From positions 744,001 through 808,000 of the forward strand of contig JASKOT010000005.1 of the NCBI GenBank assembly GCA_032158125.1: 64,000 nucleotides of DNA, written 5' to 3'. Each line of letters starts with the position of its first letter. Within the stretch, counting starts at the first letter, position 1. Under the pieces are notes generated by a model. That model ran no database searches, was not told the origin of the DNA, and worked only from the letters and a program-made list of their open reading frames with translations. The stretch is from Papiliotrema nemorosa. Lineage: Eukaryota > Basidiomycota > Tremellomycetes > Tremellales > Rhynchogastremaceae. The translations under genes and the position numbers were made by a program. Below, piece by piece: positions 46,415 through 57,817 of this stretch.

Positions 46415-47582
46415 TCAATCCTGGTCCATCCTCTCGTCCCCAGCTGACTCGGTAGAGCTCTGACCGAGTCCCTTGAGGCCTTGCAGGAATTGAGCAACAC
46501 CTTGACCTGCACTCTCTGGTAATCCAAGCTCGACCATCATGCTTCCGGGAAGTCCACCGTTTCGTAACGCGTTATCGAGAGAGGCAATCGCATCCGTAAA
46601 CTGTGGCGCAGAGAGGATAGGAAGGAGCTCTTCCGCGGTGGGCGACGAGGACAGGTGCAGGTCAGGGGGCAAAAGAGGGGCCAAGGTCTGGAGGAGCTGC
46701 GGATCGTTTTTCAGCAATGTACCCATATTGGCTGAAGAGAGCACATCGGTGAGGTGGGCATCTGACGTCAGTCATGAGCAGGTGACTAGCAACCCACCTT
46801 CATGGACTTCTCCAAGGCCCCCAGATCGGGCCCATTCTGCCAAGAGTCGCGCCATAGTCTGACTCTGAGCTGCCTGGTCATCTGCCGGAGCGGATGACGC
46901 AGAGGCAGAGGCAGGTGGACCGGGCTCTCGGTAAGACAATCGAGGAGCTCCAGGGGTAGGGGGGTAAGATCGCTCTTCTGGTGCAGCCTGGGGCGTCGAG
47001 GGCCGTACAGGTAGAGCCGCTGATCCCGGTCTGTGATGAGTTTTTGAGACAGAGCTTTGTGCTCACCTGTACGATGGATCCTGTAAGAGAGCGTTGATAT
47101 CGACCTCTGCTCGGAGATCGCCCTCGCTCGATTGATTTTGGAACCAGAACTTTCGTCAGCGACATATAAATTACCTTGATGAGCTCACAAAGTATTTCTG
47201 ATCCGAGCTGGAAAACTTCAAGATGTGAGTTCGACCGGTCGTATCCTGCACGTCAGCCATTACATCAGGACAAGACGCTCGGTCATACCTGGTGAACCTT
47301 TTCGAATGTGGCTTCTCCAGGGAAGACAATCAAGTTCTGTCATATCAGCTCTGTCTGTCGAGAATGACAAAGGTGAGCTGACTTCTTGAACGGCTCCAGT
47401 GTTTCGGTCCTTCCACCCTGTCATTAGCTTTAACCGTACGAAGGGGGAGTGGACAAACACAGGTTCATGAGCTCATCCTGGATCGCGAGTTCGATCAAAC
47501 CCTTTTCAGGTTGAGGGTCGACCCAGTTTGTACCCTGTCGTCGGAATGATCTTCCTGCTGGTACGGATATCAAGGTCGACAT
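46415..47582 (-). CDS. RPN13: Proteasome ubiquitin receptor Rpn13 (Pru plus DEUBAD)
   Basis: The start is the ATG at 47582 (MSTLISVPAGRSFRRQGTNW). Several small exons build the Pru domain: WVDPQPEKGLIELAIQDELM, LKDRNTGAVQE, LIVFPGEATFEKVHQ, DTTGRTHILKFSSSDQKYFFWFQNQ, close to the Rpn13/ADRM1 core that binds ubiquitin and Rpn2. A linker with Pro/Ala/Ser follows (about 90 residues). The C-terminal DEUBAD-like region contains LLKNDPQLLQTLAPLLPPDL and PQFTDAIASLDNALRNG, which in relatives recruits the deubiquitinase Uch37. A C-terminal MDQD acidic end is typical. Budding yeast Rpn13 lacks DEUBAD, so this fungus has the longer, ancestral form. Confidence 0.9.
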
Positions 47583-47835
47583 GATGTTCTGTGAAGTACA
47601 GGGTAATGCGAGAGAGGTTGAAACGACACGCACACACACCCACCTCATAGCGCATACCGGAGTGAGTGAGTCTGACATCAGCGCTCACCTCGAGAATGAG
47701 GCTGACATTCAATCTCCCCGGTAATTCGGCTGCTGCTGTGTTTCAGGCCAAAGGGCGGAACAGATCTTTCAACGCATACATGAGAAACGACAACCGTATC
47801 CGCAGAGATGTTATTCTTCCTCCCATCATCTCGCT

Positions 47836-48905
47836 ATGCCACTCACCAAGAAGTGCTGCCTGGCCCCATTGATCATTCCAGGGACACCGCGAGGCAGTTA
47901 CGATTACCATGACAAGCAAGAGAAGCAGATAAAGTGGTATCATACCCGTCCATCCGACACGTCCGTTTCCCAGGGTAAAGATACGGCGATAGTGCTCTTC
48001 TACGATGTCTTTGGCTTCAATCTTGTGAGAACATATACCAGATTCATCGTCCTCCTGTTACTCACCCCCAGCCCAACCCAAAAATTCTGGCAGACGAGTT
48101 TGCCGATAAGCTTGGGGTGGATGTCTATGTTCCTAATTATCTACGTGGGCCTTGATGTGAAGAATCCCACTCAGTCCAGCTCAGCCCCCACCGATCGAGC
48201 CGTTTCTCGCCATCACCGATCTGGTCCCTCACGAGCAGGCCTTGAAAGGCTTGACCAAGTGGAAGAGATGGATCCTAACGGGTTGGGCGTATTTGCAGAG
48301 CCTCCCTTACCTCATCAAGGTCCTCGATTGGTTCGCCTATACTAGAGCGAAGAAGGTGAGCATGTCTGGAATGAGTAAGCAGCTTGTTGATGGTGTAGCT
48401 TCTCGCCCAGATCCAGGTCGATAAGAAGCTCAAACACGTGGGGGTCATCGGGTGACTACTCGCCTACGCACGAAGACTGTCTGAAGTCTGATGGATAGTT
48501 ACTGTAGAGGAGGCGCCATCGTCATCCGACTGCTGTCTGAGCAAGTCGCCCCAGTCGACTGCGGATTCATATGTCATCCAGGTCCAATCAACACCAAGGA
48601 ATGGAAAACGATTGTCAAGCCGAGCTCGTGGCATCTTGCGGATCAAGACGATTTCATGAAAGACGACCAGATTGCGGCACTGGTGCAGTTGTCCGAGGCG
48701 AAAGCAAAGGAGAGCGTCATCATGCAGCACAAGCTGCATCCTGGTGAGTTTAGGCTCTGTCGGCTTCTGATAGGCAGAAACAACCCATGGATTCGCATCG
48801 AGGCCCAACGAGAATCATGGTCCCAGCAAGGCGGCATATATCGAGGTCAAGGAGACTGCGGCATCCTTCTTTCGAACGCATCTGGGTGCAGTTCCGCTAC
48901 GATGA
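47836..48905 (+). CDS. Dienelactone-hydrolase-family alpha/beta hydrolase
   Basis: ATG at 47836, stop at 48903, four or more introns. Core motifs: AIVLFYDVFGFNL with the strand beta1 turn, PNPKILADEFADKLGVDVYVPNYL, the nucleophile elbow VGVIGYCRGGA with Cys as nucleophile, SWHLADQDDF carrying the Asp, and ETTHGFASRPNEN with the catalytic His. These make the Cys-Asp-His triad of dienelactone hydrolases, which open enol-lactones from aromatic catabolism; many fungal members have unknown substrates. No signal peptide is seen, so it is probably cytosolic. Confidence 0.85.
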
Positions 48906-49144
48906 CTCGTACCCGGGACACACGACTGCTCGAAGTGGGTTTTGCCGTGTGCATAGCAATCGGATACTGAGGACAAATATCAGGAAGACAACAAGAACAC
49001 TCCTCGACGTCCCGTAGGCTATAATTCTCTCTCTGTCATGGATCGCGGTCCCCAAGCACATCCATGCATGCGTCTCCCCGATGTACCGGCTGACATGATA
49101 TATACAATGGTAACCCCCCCCCCCCTCCCCCGGCGCATCAGGCT

Positions 49145-49726
49145 TTACGACCGAGACGACGAGGGTTTAAAATGGCTGCCAAGGCGCCTGAAGCGCGATC
49201 TCCAAGAGGCTGTACGAGCTTGTCCTTCGGTCTGCTCGTTGTCAGAGGCATCGGCAATTTCCCCAGGGTCCGGTTCTTCTGGATTGAGAGTCAGCTGCGA
49301 CTGTTGCTCCGTGGCACTCGCCTCTGCAAGGTAGTCGGCGTACGCCTGATGGATCCCCAGTGGACGCTCTCCACTGGCGTACGCATGACACAGGCCGCAA
49401 GTGTCTCCTGGTTCTCGTGGTAGCATGAACCACCCGAAATCCGCCCCCGTCTGCGCATATCGCCTTATCGCTTCGAGACGTGAGACTCGAGTGCTGTGAG
49501 CTCTGACCGCCGCATCGGGATTCAAAGAGGGCATGGCCCCTAACGTCTCATACCGTGTTAAGAGCGTATCAATGGCAATGTTCAGCTTGTCGTTCCCGAT
49601 CTGTGTCAAGGTAGATCCCGCTTCTCTGACGCAAGTCTCGGCATCGCCTGTGGTGGCGGATTGACAAGCAGTGTCCAAGATTGCCCGCAAATTTCGGGAC
49701 TCCTCAACTTCCGCCCTGCTGACCAT
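49145..49726 (-). CDS. Intronless orphan protein, 193 residues
   Basis: A single open frame with ATG at 49726. The N-terminal two-thirds is helical and Ala/Arg/Glu-rich; a Cys pair occurs in GDTCGLCHAY; the tail is Arg/Ser-rich (SRFRRLGSHFKPSSSRS). No family recognised. It is one of four intronless minus-strand frames between 49.1 and 53.9 kb, in a genome where almost every other gene has introns. A low-complexity run of C near 49105-49130 lies just beyond its stop. Whether it is a real gene is supported only by length and composition. Confidence 0.5.
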   Translation of the reverse strand: MVSRAEVEESRNLRAILDTACQSATTGDAETCVREAGSTLTQIGNDKLNIAIDTLLTRYETLGAMPSLNPDAAVRAHSTRVSRLEAIRRYAQTGADFGWFMLPREPGDTCGLCHAYASGERPLGIHQAYADYLAEASATEQQSQLTLNPEEPDPGEIADASDNEQTEGQARTASWRSRFRRLGSHFKPSSSRS

Positions 49727-50297
49727 TGGTCGTGAGTATTCGACTCAAGGAAAAGTCAGGATGACAGGAAAATTTGTTTGAGAGAGATCGAGGATGTGTG
49801 GTGCAGGGGAGAATGCGTATAGTGCTGTATGGAAAGACTGTCAGATCCTCCTGCGAGTTTGCATATTCAGATCAGCCGTCGTCCAGTGAAAGGAGTGTTT
49901 TCGGTTCCGTGCTGGTCACTCCATTGAATCTGTACTCCTTGCTGAAGTCAGAAAAGCGTTTCCAAGCCGCTGACGATTGCTAGAAGCATCTGGAATGCAT
50001 ATGGGCCCGTGCTTCTATGTTCGATCCTCATTGACTTGTTCGCTACACTTTGGTTCTTGTAGTAATTCTTCGCATGCAGAGCCCGACGGCATTCCACTGG
50101 AATCCTCGGGAACGATGCTGTGATCTACTGTATGAGCAGGTGACTCTCACGAAGGAGGTTATTCAGCTGGGCACAAGCAATCCTCTCCTTTCACCGCGCG
50201 GTCTTTTGTAACTCTCATTCATCTCCCTTACTACCTTGCTGAGCCAAACAAACATACAGCAGCTCGCCGCACAGTCAAGAGTCATCAACTAGACTGA
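49727..50297. other. Intergenic region in the orphan cluster
   Basis: About 570 bases, no supported gene. It separates the first two orphan frames. Confidence 0.4.
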
Positions 50298-50963
50298 TCA
50301 AGCCTTCCCTGGACCCTTCTCGTCAAGCACAAATGAGACAGATCTCGCCGCATTCTCGCTATTGGCGCCACAGACCTCCGAGAGCTCCAGATCGGCCACT
50401 GGGTCTGTGCCACCCGATGACTTGCAATCGGCCGTCGTGCCTCGAGTCGAGGTTTCACTAGGCTGGAAGGTATCTTCGTCGTCGTCGGATAGCCCAAGAT
50501 AGGTGCGGGCCTTTGTCCGTTGTGAATTGATTGTTTCCGCAGTGATCCCTAGCTCTACTTTCAACTTTGAAAGCAAGTCGGCTGATTTTTTGGTCCTGTC
50601 CAATGCGAATGATTCAAGTAATGCGGCCTTGTACATTTCCATTGCCTCTTCCGGCAGAGAACGATCCGTGGACGAGGCGGGCGGAAGATGAGCGTTTTGT
50701 CTTCCAATACTGGCTGGACCTACCTTTCTTTCTCGCCTGCTGAGCGCAGACTCCATCACTGTAATCAAGTTTTTATGAAGCTCACTGTCCGCCCGGAAGA
50801 GATCAGGTGAGGCAAGATTCAGTCGCATGTGCATCATGGCGTCATGCGACAATCGGTGAAAGCTGCATGTACATACCTTCGAATTTGAGCCGTCCTGGGA
50901 TGTGGCGACAAGAGACTCGGGTGTGTCTGGCTTGGATGCGGACAATTGCGACGTCGAGCTCAT
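50298..50963 (-). CDS. Intronless orphan protein, 221 residues
   Basis: Single frame with ATG at 50963. Polar Ser/Thr-rich ends flank a helical centre. The segment from about residue 110 (EEAMEMYKAALLESFALD, then LLSKLK, then QRTKARTYL) has a spacing like that of the two paralogues at 52294 and 53239 (ERIFR..A..ALSL, then AL..L, then R..LL..QR). This resemblance is by eye and weak; it could be a diverged third member. No known domain. Confidence 0.5.
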   Translation of the reverse strand: MSSTSQLSASKPDTPESLVATSQDGSNSKVCTCSFHRLSHDAMMHMRLNLASPDLFRADSELHKNLITVMESALSRRERKVGPASIGRQNAHLPPASSTDRSLPEEAMEMYKAALLESFALDRTKKSADLLSKLKVELGITAETINSQRTKARTYLGLSDDDEDTFQPSETSTRGTTADCKSSGGTDPVADLELSEVCGANSENAARSVSFVLDEKGPGKA

Positions 50964-51231
50964 ATCGATAGGGGCGATTGGAGATATCTTGCAAGATAGG
51001 ACCGCAGGGGGATCTTCATGTTCATGCAGCCTTTTGCAGTCGTGAGAAGTCTCTGAGCTGTCCTCGCGGCGGAGCAGACCATCTACACGATCAAAGGGTG
51101 TGTAGTCGGACAGTCAAACTCTCTGTTTCAGCTCGACCGCCACTTCAAACGCGACCTCGGCCATCGGCGTTCGTCGGTGTTTCAGGTTGACATGCTAAAC
51201 CTCCATCTGTCCAACCGACTCGCACACGAGC

Positions 51232-52035
51232 ATGAGCGACAACACGACGGCAGACCTCGTCTTGTTCGACTTGGCTTGTACCAAGGGAGTGTGCTTCTCC
51301 CCAGTCGTGTGGCGTATCAGGCTATTGCTGAATTACAAGCGGATAGCGTACAGGACGGTTTTTTTGGAGTTTCCGGATATTGAGCCCACCCTGAAAAGCC
51401 TGTGAGTGCAGCGTTAGGCTCAAAGCTTTGATAGTCGACCTGGATGACTGCTAATGGCCAGTGGTGTCTCCCCCAACGACAAACCATCGGGCCACGGAGC
51501 GCTTTACACTGTTCCGACAATACACCATATTCCCTCGAATCAGATCATCATGGACTCTTCCACCATAGCATCTTTCCTCGAGTCAACTTACCCGCAACCT
51601 CATGTCCCTCTGACCTCACCTCTGGGTACAGAGATCGAAGCGTACTTGCGAGGCAAACTCGGTCGACCATACTTCAAATCGATTGTCCCTCGCGAGCTAT
51701 TGATTTTGAGCCCTCGATCGCAGGAATACTTTCGCTCGACTAGAGAACCTGTAGTCGGATGCAGATTGGAAGAAATGATCAATCCAGAGAAAGAGGATGA
51801 AGATTGGCAGGAAGTCCAAGGCGAGCTGCAGCAAGTCAGCGACCTGATGCGTGCAAATTCGGCAAAAGGACCATTTATTCTGGGCGCGACACCGAGTTAC
51901 ACGGATTTCTTCATTGCTGGGACGATGCAATCGGCTCGGACGATAGATGAGGGAGTATTCAACAGAATGTATCGGGTCGAAGGATTCAAACAAATTTACA
52001 ATGCATGTGCATCGCTCATGGAGATTGACGTGTGA
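51232..52035 (+). CDS. Glutathione-S-transferase-like protein (etherase/Ure2-like basidiomycete group)
   Basis: Two exons (51232..51401 and 51462..52035) give 247 residues. The N-terminal thioredoxin-fold half reads ADLVLFDLACTKGVCFSPVVWRIRLLLNYK (helix 1 follows the Cys/Ser region), then HGALYTVPTIHH where the cis-Pro sits, and DSSTIASFLESTYP, the usual glutathione-binding Ser motif. The C-terminal half is the all-helical GST domain with FILGATPSYTDFFIAGTMQS. Such proteins in basidiomycetes act in detoxification or in cleavage of aryl ethers. The substrate is not inferable. It lies among intronless orphan frames. Confidence 0.8.
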
Positions 52036-52293
52036 GGGGTGGCTAGATACCGGAGAGATGATTGCTCTCCGTGACTCTAGAGGCTCAACGATTAGTTTAT
52101 AGAGCTGTGATGGATCGTAGTGAGATGTGAAGTTCCCAGTTGATCACCAGCGTTCAGCAGACGAGATCTCGTTCATTCCGCCCTCTTCGCACCAGCATTG
52201 AACGCTTATCGAGCCCTACCCACCAACAATTGCCCTCATCTGATACCTCCCGGTGATTATCGTGTAAACTAATCTACTATCCGTCAACTCGAC

Positions 52294-52917
52294 TCAAGGG
52301 TCGCTCGCGCTGGATACAGTACTGCCTTCTTCAGTCCCTCCATCAGACACTGGTACGGCCTGTAGGTATTCAGGAGCGCCCGCATAGTCTGGAAAGAACT
52401 TCAATTGTCTAGCAGCATTACGTTGTCGTATCAGCAACTTCCTGTTGTCCGGGCTCGTCGTCGCGTTCAAAGCAATTAGAGCGTTCGTGGTCGAGACCCC
52501 GAGGGATAAAGCTTCCCGAGCATAAGGTCGAAAAATCCGCTCGTCGTCCCTCGGCTGTAGTGCGTACTCGAAAGTGGTCAAGGAATCGGTGGCTACGTGT
52601 TCTGAGAGCTTGTTGAAAAGGTAAGACTTCTCAGCGAGGTTTGCCGCGACTTGACGAGCTGTTCGTCCCGTGTCCCCTCTTTTGAAGTAGTGGGTTCCGC
52701 GCCAATTGACCTTCACTTCAGAAGCACATTTGCCACTGAGATCCTCCGAGACATCTTTGAAGGCAGCTGCAAGACTTGTCGCTGGTACGCCGAGGAAAGA
52801 CGTCAGGTTGCTTCTGATATGGCTGTAGACCATATCAGCAGTATCTTTGCGGCTCGCCTCTGTTATCGCAGCTCCAGCCGCAAGATGTGACTCTGTGAGG
52901 GTCGACAAGGCAGTCAT
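52294..52917 (-). CDS. Intronless orphan protein, tandem paralogue A
   Basis: A single 207-residue frame with ATG at 52917. From about residue 70 it shares ordered blocks with the next gene: NWRGTHYFKRG, then KSYLFNKLSEH, then DERIFRPYAREALSL, then NRKLLIRQR. The blocks are in the same order and spacing in both, at about 30% identity by eye, so these are tandem paralogues. The family is not known to me. Composition is ordinary for a soluble helical protein, with no signal peptide or membrane segment. The N-terminus is mostly helical and Ala-rich. Confidence 0.62.
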   Translation of the reverse strand: MTALSTLTESHLAAGAAITEASRKDTADMVYSHIRSNLTSFLGVPATSLAAAFKDVSEDLSGKCASEVKVNWRGTHYFKRGDTGRTARQVAANLAEKSYLFNKLSEHVATDSLTTFEYALQPRDDERIFRPYAREALSLGVSTTNALIALNATTSPDNRKLLIRQRNAARQLKFFPDYAGAPEYLQAVPVSDGGTEEGSTVSSASDP

Positions 52918-53238
52918 CGATGTGCCGTGCGATCAAGTGAAAGGCATGAGCGAGAAGCGAAAAGGCTTATCTGCTGCCCGGAGCACTATCGTCATCGTTT
53001 CTCCTCTTATTGAGAAGGCTCGAAGCTGAACATGAAGTCAAAGGATGATCGATTCGTGGAATGCAGAAGGGGACTTGGTTCTGACAGCTGTGTACCCTCA
53101 TCTGACTTATGGAAAAAGCCGGACCACGAGAAGGGTACATGCCATGAGAATGTACAGTATGAGGTCTCTTGAGGAGAGCTCAATTCGGGACTATTATATA
53201 AGGACAGCTCATGCATGCGGGGTCGTTCTCGCCCTCGC
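52918..53238. other. Spacer between the two orphan paralogues
   Basis: About 320 bases with no gene; probably the promoter of paralogue A and the 3' end of paralogue B. Confidence 0.4.
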
Positions 53239-53937
53239 TTAGTCTGAAGTATCCGAGTCTTCAATATACCCTCCCTCGTGTTCGGGCGCACTATCGTCAC
53301 TGCCAATCTGCTCACTCGCCACCTCAGACGTCTCTGACTCATGATCCAGCGGCACGACAATCAACTGCGGTCCCACCTCCACAGGGTCCGATGTAGGCAT
53401 CTCCGGTAGATCCCTCACGTCTGCCCTCTGTAGTCTCAGTAAGTCCCTATTTGCAGATGTGCTTTCTATCTTGAGCGACTTCAGAGCTTCTTCCAAACTG
53501 GCATCCAGACTCAGCGCTCTCGAGGCGAAAAGTCGAAAGATCCGTTCGGACTCTCTTGAGACATATCGATGTTGATAAGTTTTCAACGTGTTTCCCTCGC
53601 CTTCATCAAGATGCTCGACTATCTTCTCAAACAAGTACGATATCCCCCCTGTCCGAGAAGCGTTCGCCCTGGCGGCAGAGTATTGGGTACCGAGCTTGAA
53701 ATAGTTGTCGCCTCGCCAGTTGCTGCGAATTTCAAATATGCTCTCGTCACTCAGTTGTGCCGCGAATGAAGCCAGAGCTGCCCGCAAAGCTGTCTGATTG
53801 CTCAAAATGTTGCTTTGACTTTGAAGGTGACTTAACGCGTCTTGGATCGACGTCTTCGAAGCGGCCTCCGCAACGTCTGCATCCACTAAGATATGTTGAG
53901 TAGTTTCCACTGCCTGTTCATCGTGAGCAGTAGGCAT
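53239..53937 (-). CDS. Intronless orphan protein, tandem paralogue B
   Basis: A single 232-residue frame with ATG at 53937. Shared blocks with paralogue A: NWRGDNYFKLG, then ISYLFEKIVEH, then SERIFRLFASRALSL, then NRDLLRLQR. It differs by an acidic C-terminal tail (DDSAPEHEGGYIEDSDTSD) that A lacks. The conserved centre is about 110 residues and looks helical. No known family, no membrane segment. Orientation and spacing match simple tandem duplication with later divergence. Confidence 0.62.
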   Translation of the reverse strand: MPTAHDEQAVETTQHILVDADVAEAASKTSIQDALSHLQSQSNILSNQTALRAALASFAAQLSDESIFEIRSNWRGDNYFKLGTQYSAARANASRTGGISYLFEKIVEHLDEGEGNTLKTYQHRYVSRESERIFRLFASRALSLDASLEEALKSLKIESTSANRDLLRLQRADVRDLPEMPTSDPVEVGPQLIVVPLDHESETSEVASEQIGSDDSAPEHEGGYIEDSDTSD

Positions 53938-54249
53938 ATCGACAGTCGTCAGAGTCTAGAGCCATATGAGAAAGACGACCAATGGAGCAAAGACCCAAAG
54001 ACAATTTGCCGCTGCAGCTTCGCTGTCTCAAGAGCCTTCCATCTGGAAGCCTACACCTGCAGGCCTTCCTTTAATGATTGACTCTCTATCATGCTCTGCA
54101 CAAACGTGCGATACCGTCCACTTGTGAAACACTTCTATCGATCTCGCTTGATATGAGCCTTCGTGCCACCGGAAATATCGTCATGTCGTGCATTGAGGGT
54201 CGTCAGTGTTCGTCGAGGCATACAACATGCCGGAGAGACCCGCTCCGGA
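53938..54249. other. Spacer before FIG4
   Basis: About 310 bases, no gene seen; holds the promoter of paralogue B and the FIG4 3' end. Confidence 0.4.
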
Positions 54250-57200
54250 TCATCCCTTTACCCACGATTCGTAAAATTGCGTGTTCGCCTTGATGACGTC
54301 CTCCGTTACACCTGCCACGGTACCCACTGTCGTCGTATCGTTGCCCAATCCCGTTGCAAGTAGATTGTCGACACCCTCGCCCTCTGCGATACGCGCCGCA
54401 CGGACATACAATTTGAGATCCTTTTCCTCACCAAGGGCATGTGTTGATAGGTCGGTGGTTGGGTAACGAATGTACCAATCGTAGTCCTGTGCTCTTTGCT
54501 CCGCGTCTGATGGCTCCAGCAACGACGCTACAAGCGCTTCGACTGGATGCGTTTCGCGAGTGCTTGATTCAATGGCTTCGATATTGGTCGATTCGTTGCC
54601 GGATTGTCCTTCAACCCACCTTCGAGAGCTACGTCGATGCCTGGAATGAGCGCGAGCTTGAACAAAGGTCTTACAGTGACGAGCCGCGACCGGGTGAGGC
54701 GAGCTCAGTGCGAGCCCGGCTCTCAAACGGACTCTCAATGTCGTTCCTTGCTTTACTGCCCGTCAGCCTATACTCTGCATGGCGCTTCAGACTACTCACC
54801 CTGCGAATCTAATCGTAGAGTTCATTGTGCTGCTCGTCAATCATCGTGTAGGCCCCCACCTTGTTGCTAATTACTCACAAAGCATATAGTCGTCCAAACT
54901 GGGACAAGATATGGGGTTTGTAGTACTCCTTGAAGACATGATTGATAGGCGCTAAATTGTGAATCTTACGATCCTCAAGATGTGCCGGGGTGAACCATTG
55001 GCGATAGTGAGGTCTATCCACGTTGTAGACAGGCGGAGCCGGCTCCACGCCAAGCTATCCATCAGCATGTCGGATTCGCTTCAGCGGCGTACGAATAGGT
55101 TTATTGCAGCTTGCTTGTCAGCGTCCAGCATCGAGTTGTTGTAGAAGCGTCGAATGTTCTCTGCAAGATGAGTGATCAGCTGGGGCAGTACCGGAAACCA
55201 TTTACCCAACAAGTCACGGGAATGACTGCTCCACTGCGCAGCTTTGGTCCGCCTATACGTGTCGACTCGATTCACCAAAGCACTACCAGTGTATTGCCAC
55301 GCTAGAGCTATCTCATCAGCCTCCTTCGCGCTGCTGCATTGGTGGGCCCACTATCTCCATGGTCATGATACATCTGCCGTCAGCCGTCACCTTTCCCTGT
55401 TCAATGCCACTCACTTCGGTGAGAACATCAACTGCGTCACATGCGAAAGGCAGGTACGGCGTGGGAAGCAGCCCTAGAGCGTACAATTGATGGCCAAATG
55501 ATCGCTTGGCAATGGCAAATTGAGCTGCGTTTGTGCGATCTAGGCAGTCGACACAATTTACACGTAAGACACCTTGCTGCAGCAAGGGCTTGTCTCGCCT
55601 GGTCATCCCAAGTCTGGACGTCAGCTTCCATTATCTCTTTGCACCTGTCCAACTGACCCGACTTCGTTCCGCGCAGGTCCGCCATGAAAAAAGTTGGTCG
55701 CCTGCAAGGCTTCTTCGCATACGTCCTCCAATACACCCATGACATCTTGATGTCCCGATTTCGCGGCTTGAGCCATATCCCACGCGATATACTGCATCTT
55801 CTTGTCTTCAGGGAGAAACTGATTCAAATACGAGACGCATTGACCGTACTCGAAAAGCAACTTTGACTCTCTGGGTTGTGTCTCGCGCGATTTGATGAGG
55901 TTGAGGATGAATATGGGTGCACCGTACCGACCAAGAAGATCGTCGAAATGTTTGGCAGCAGGGGTGTAAAAGGGATCTTTGATGGTGACTGCCGGTCAGT
56001 AGTCAGCTGAAGCTATTACTCACTCTCAATGGGTGGACGAGCGGTGAGCTGAGTGCTTTCCTGATGCCAGGTCACAGGGATACTACCTCTATACTGGACA
56101 AAACTCGTGTATCCGCCGTATCCGGCACCGAATTCTGATGTGGGTTGTAGTCTCGCGCTTTTCGTGCCAAAAGGTGTTGCCAGAGGCTCAGACACGCTGA
56201 CGATAAGCACTGTGCTCTGTATTCGACGTGAGTTATTGCTTACATTTGCTCAGTCTCCACTTCATTGGCAACATGGCCCTATCGGTGAGCCCATCACGTG
56301 CTAACAGTAAAGCAGACTCACATGCTCATTCGCTCCTCGAGTTAGGAAACGAGCTCCAGCGTAGTGCCGTGACCGTCGCGCAATGAGCGTTAGGTACACG
56401 GTGCGTGTGAAAATGTTGATCTCTACTGCTCAGTACGGTAGCTCCGACTGTGATCGACTTACTCGCTTGATCCACAAAGCCATGGATCAGAGGCAGCACC
56501 CAACGGCTCCTGCCCCTGGGTTGTTCTAGCTCGAATGCGGGGGAGAGGAGATGGTGGTTCCACATGAACCGGGTGTTCCACTGGCGATCGTGAGCGGGGA
56601 CCGTCAGATTGGTTTGTAATGTGTTGGTGATATCATAGGAGTAGCTGTCGCATGAGTATCTGAGTCCAGCACAGATGAAATCACTGACGAGAAGTAGAAA
56701 TTTTTCGTCAAGTCGACCTGCTGGAAGATGTTGAGCATTCTAATCTCAGCACAATTGCGACGAGCGCAAGATCAAAGCTTACTTTGTCTCTTGAGCAGTC
56801 CTCTCTGCCTTGTTGGCTATGGTGAGGAGCTGTCTATGAGCATCCCCTTCTTAAGTATGGCCTACAGTGGTCTCGTCGCAGTGATATACTGTTGAGACAT
56901 CAGCGTTGGGTCAGGCCGGAATGGGTCCTCGACGCACTATAGTGCCCACCTAGTAGGCCAACCACTGAGCGTTTGGTTATCAAGACGAGGTACCATCCCG
57001 CGGTGAACTTGACAAATCCGACAATGCCGCTGATCTCAGCTAGGGGCATCGCACTTACTTACTGGAACTCGAGGACCTTTTCCAACCCGCCTTGACTCTT
57101 GTTTCCATCTTGCACCATCCGCAGCAGGAGATCCAGCTCTGTCGAATCATAAGTCGTCGCATCTTCCGTCACGCTGAGGGTGGTCGGATCAGTCCGGTCG

Positions 57201-57373
57201 ATCTTCAGTACCCGGTGAGTATTGGAGGTCGAAGCGGTGATGTAGAATCGACTGGTTGTTAGTATGGTTTGCACACCTGAACTCCACCTCTTCGTCTCGA
57301 ACAGAGTAAACTTTGAGAGTGAGTTGAGAGCGGTCGGATCATCCTCTGCCACCCCACCTTGTTCTTGAGCCAT
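54250..57373 (-). CDS. FIG4: SAC-domain phosphoinositide phosphatase Fig4
   Basis: ATG at 57373, stop at 54250, many introns. The N-terminus ([39 protein letters not shown]) matches Fig4. Later: [27 protein letters not shown] and the CX5R active site [18 protein letters not shown], followed by [17 protein letters not shown] and a C-terminal region with [14 protein letters not shown]. The catalytic Cys and Arg are intact. Fig4 works with Fab1/PIKfyve and Vac14 on vacuole and endosome membranes: it dephosphorylates PI(3,5)P2 and is needed for its synthesis. Placed with Fig4 instead of Sac1 because of the long C-terminal tail and N-terminal motifs. Confidence 0.88.
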
Positions 57374-57817
57374 GGTGAGGTGATGGTCGAGGGGTGATTG
57401 GCAGGCAACAACAACAACAAGGTAGGCGCATCATGGGATTTAGGCTAATCTCTTCTGCGAGAGCACGTGTCTGTGTTCATTTTGATCCCGCCCCCCCTCC
57501 CTGGCGGATTTAAGCGATATACTCCTGCCCTTCTTTCATGGGAATGGGTCTGTAGTCTGCCCCACACTCCCCCCTTCAAGAGGCGATTGCTCAAGCGAAG
57601 GCTTCCTCAAACAACAGCAAATCCTCACCAGAGTTCCCGACACGACCCGAGAGCTCAACGAAGCAGTGTTCAAACGATAGGAGACATTTTCTGGCATACC
57701 GGACTCATGGCATTGCGATAGATGGCCAATCTACGATCCTTATCGCTCCTTTCTCCTCGATAAGGTCGCAATACGCCCATCTTCCTCTCTTCCGATCTTC
57801 CACCCTCAACACCCAAC
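57374..57817. promoter_or_regulatory. Divergent promoter region of FIG4 and the arrestin
   Basis: 444 bases between outward-facing starts. It includes C-rich and CT-rich stretches (for example around 57480-57510 and 57775-57815) typical of fungal core promoters. No gene. Confidence 0.4.
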
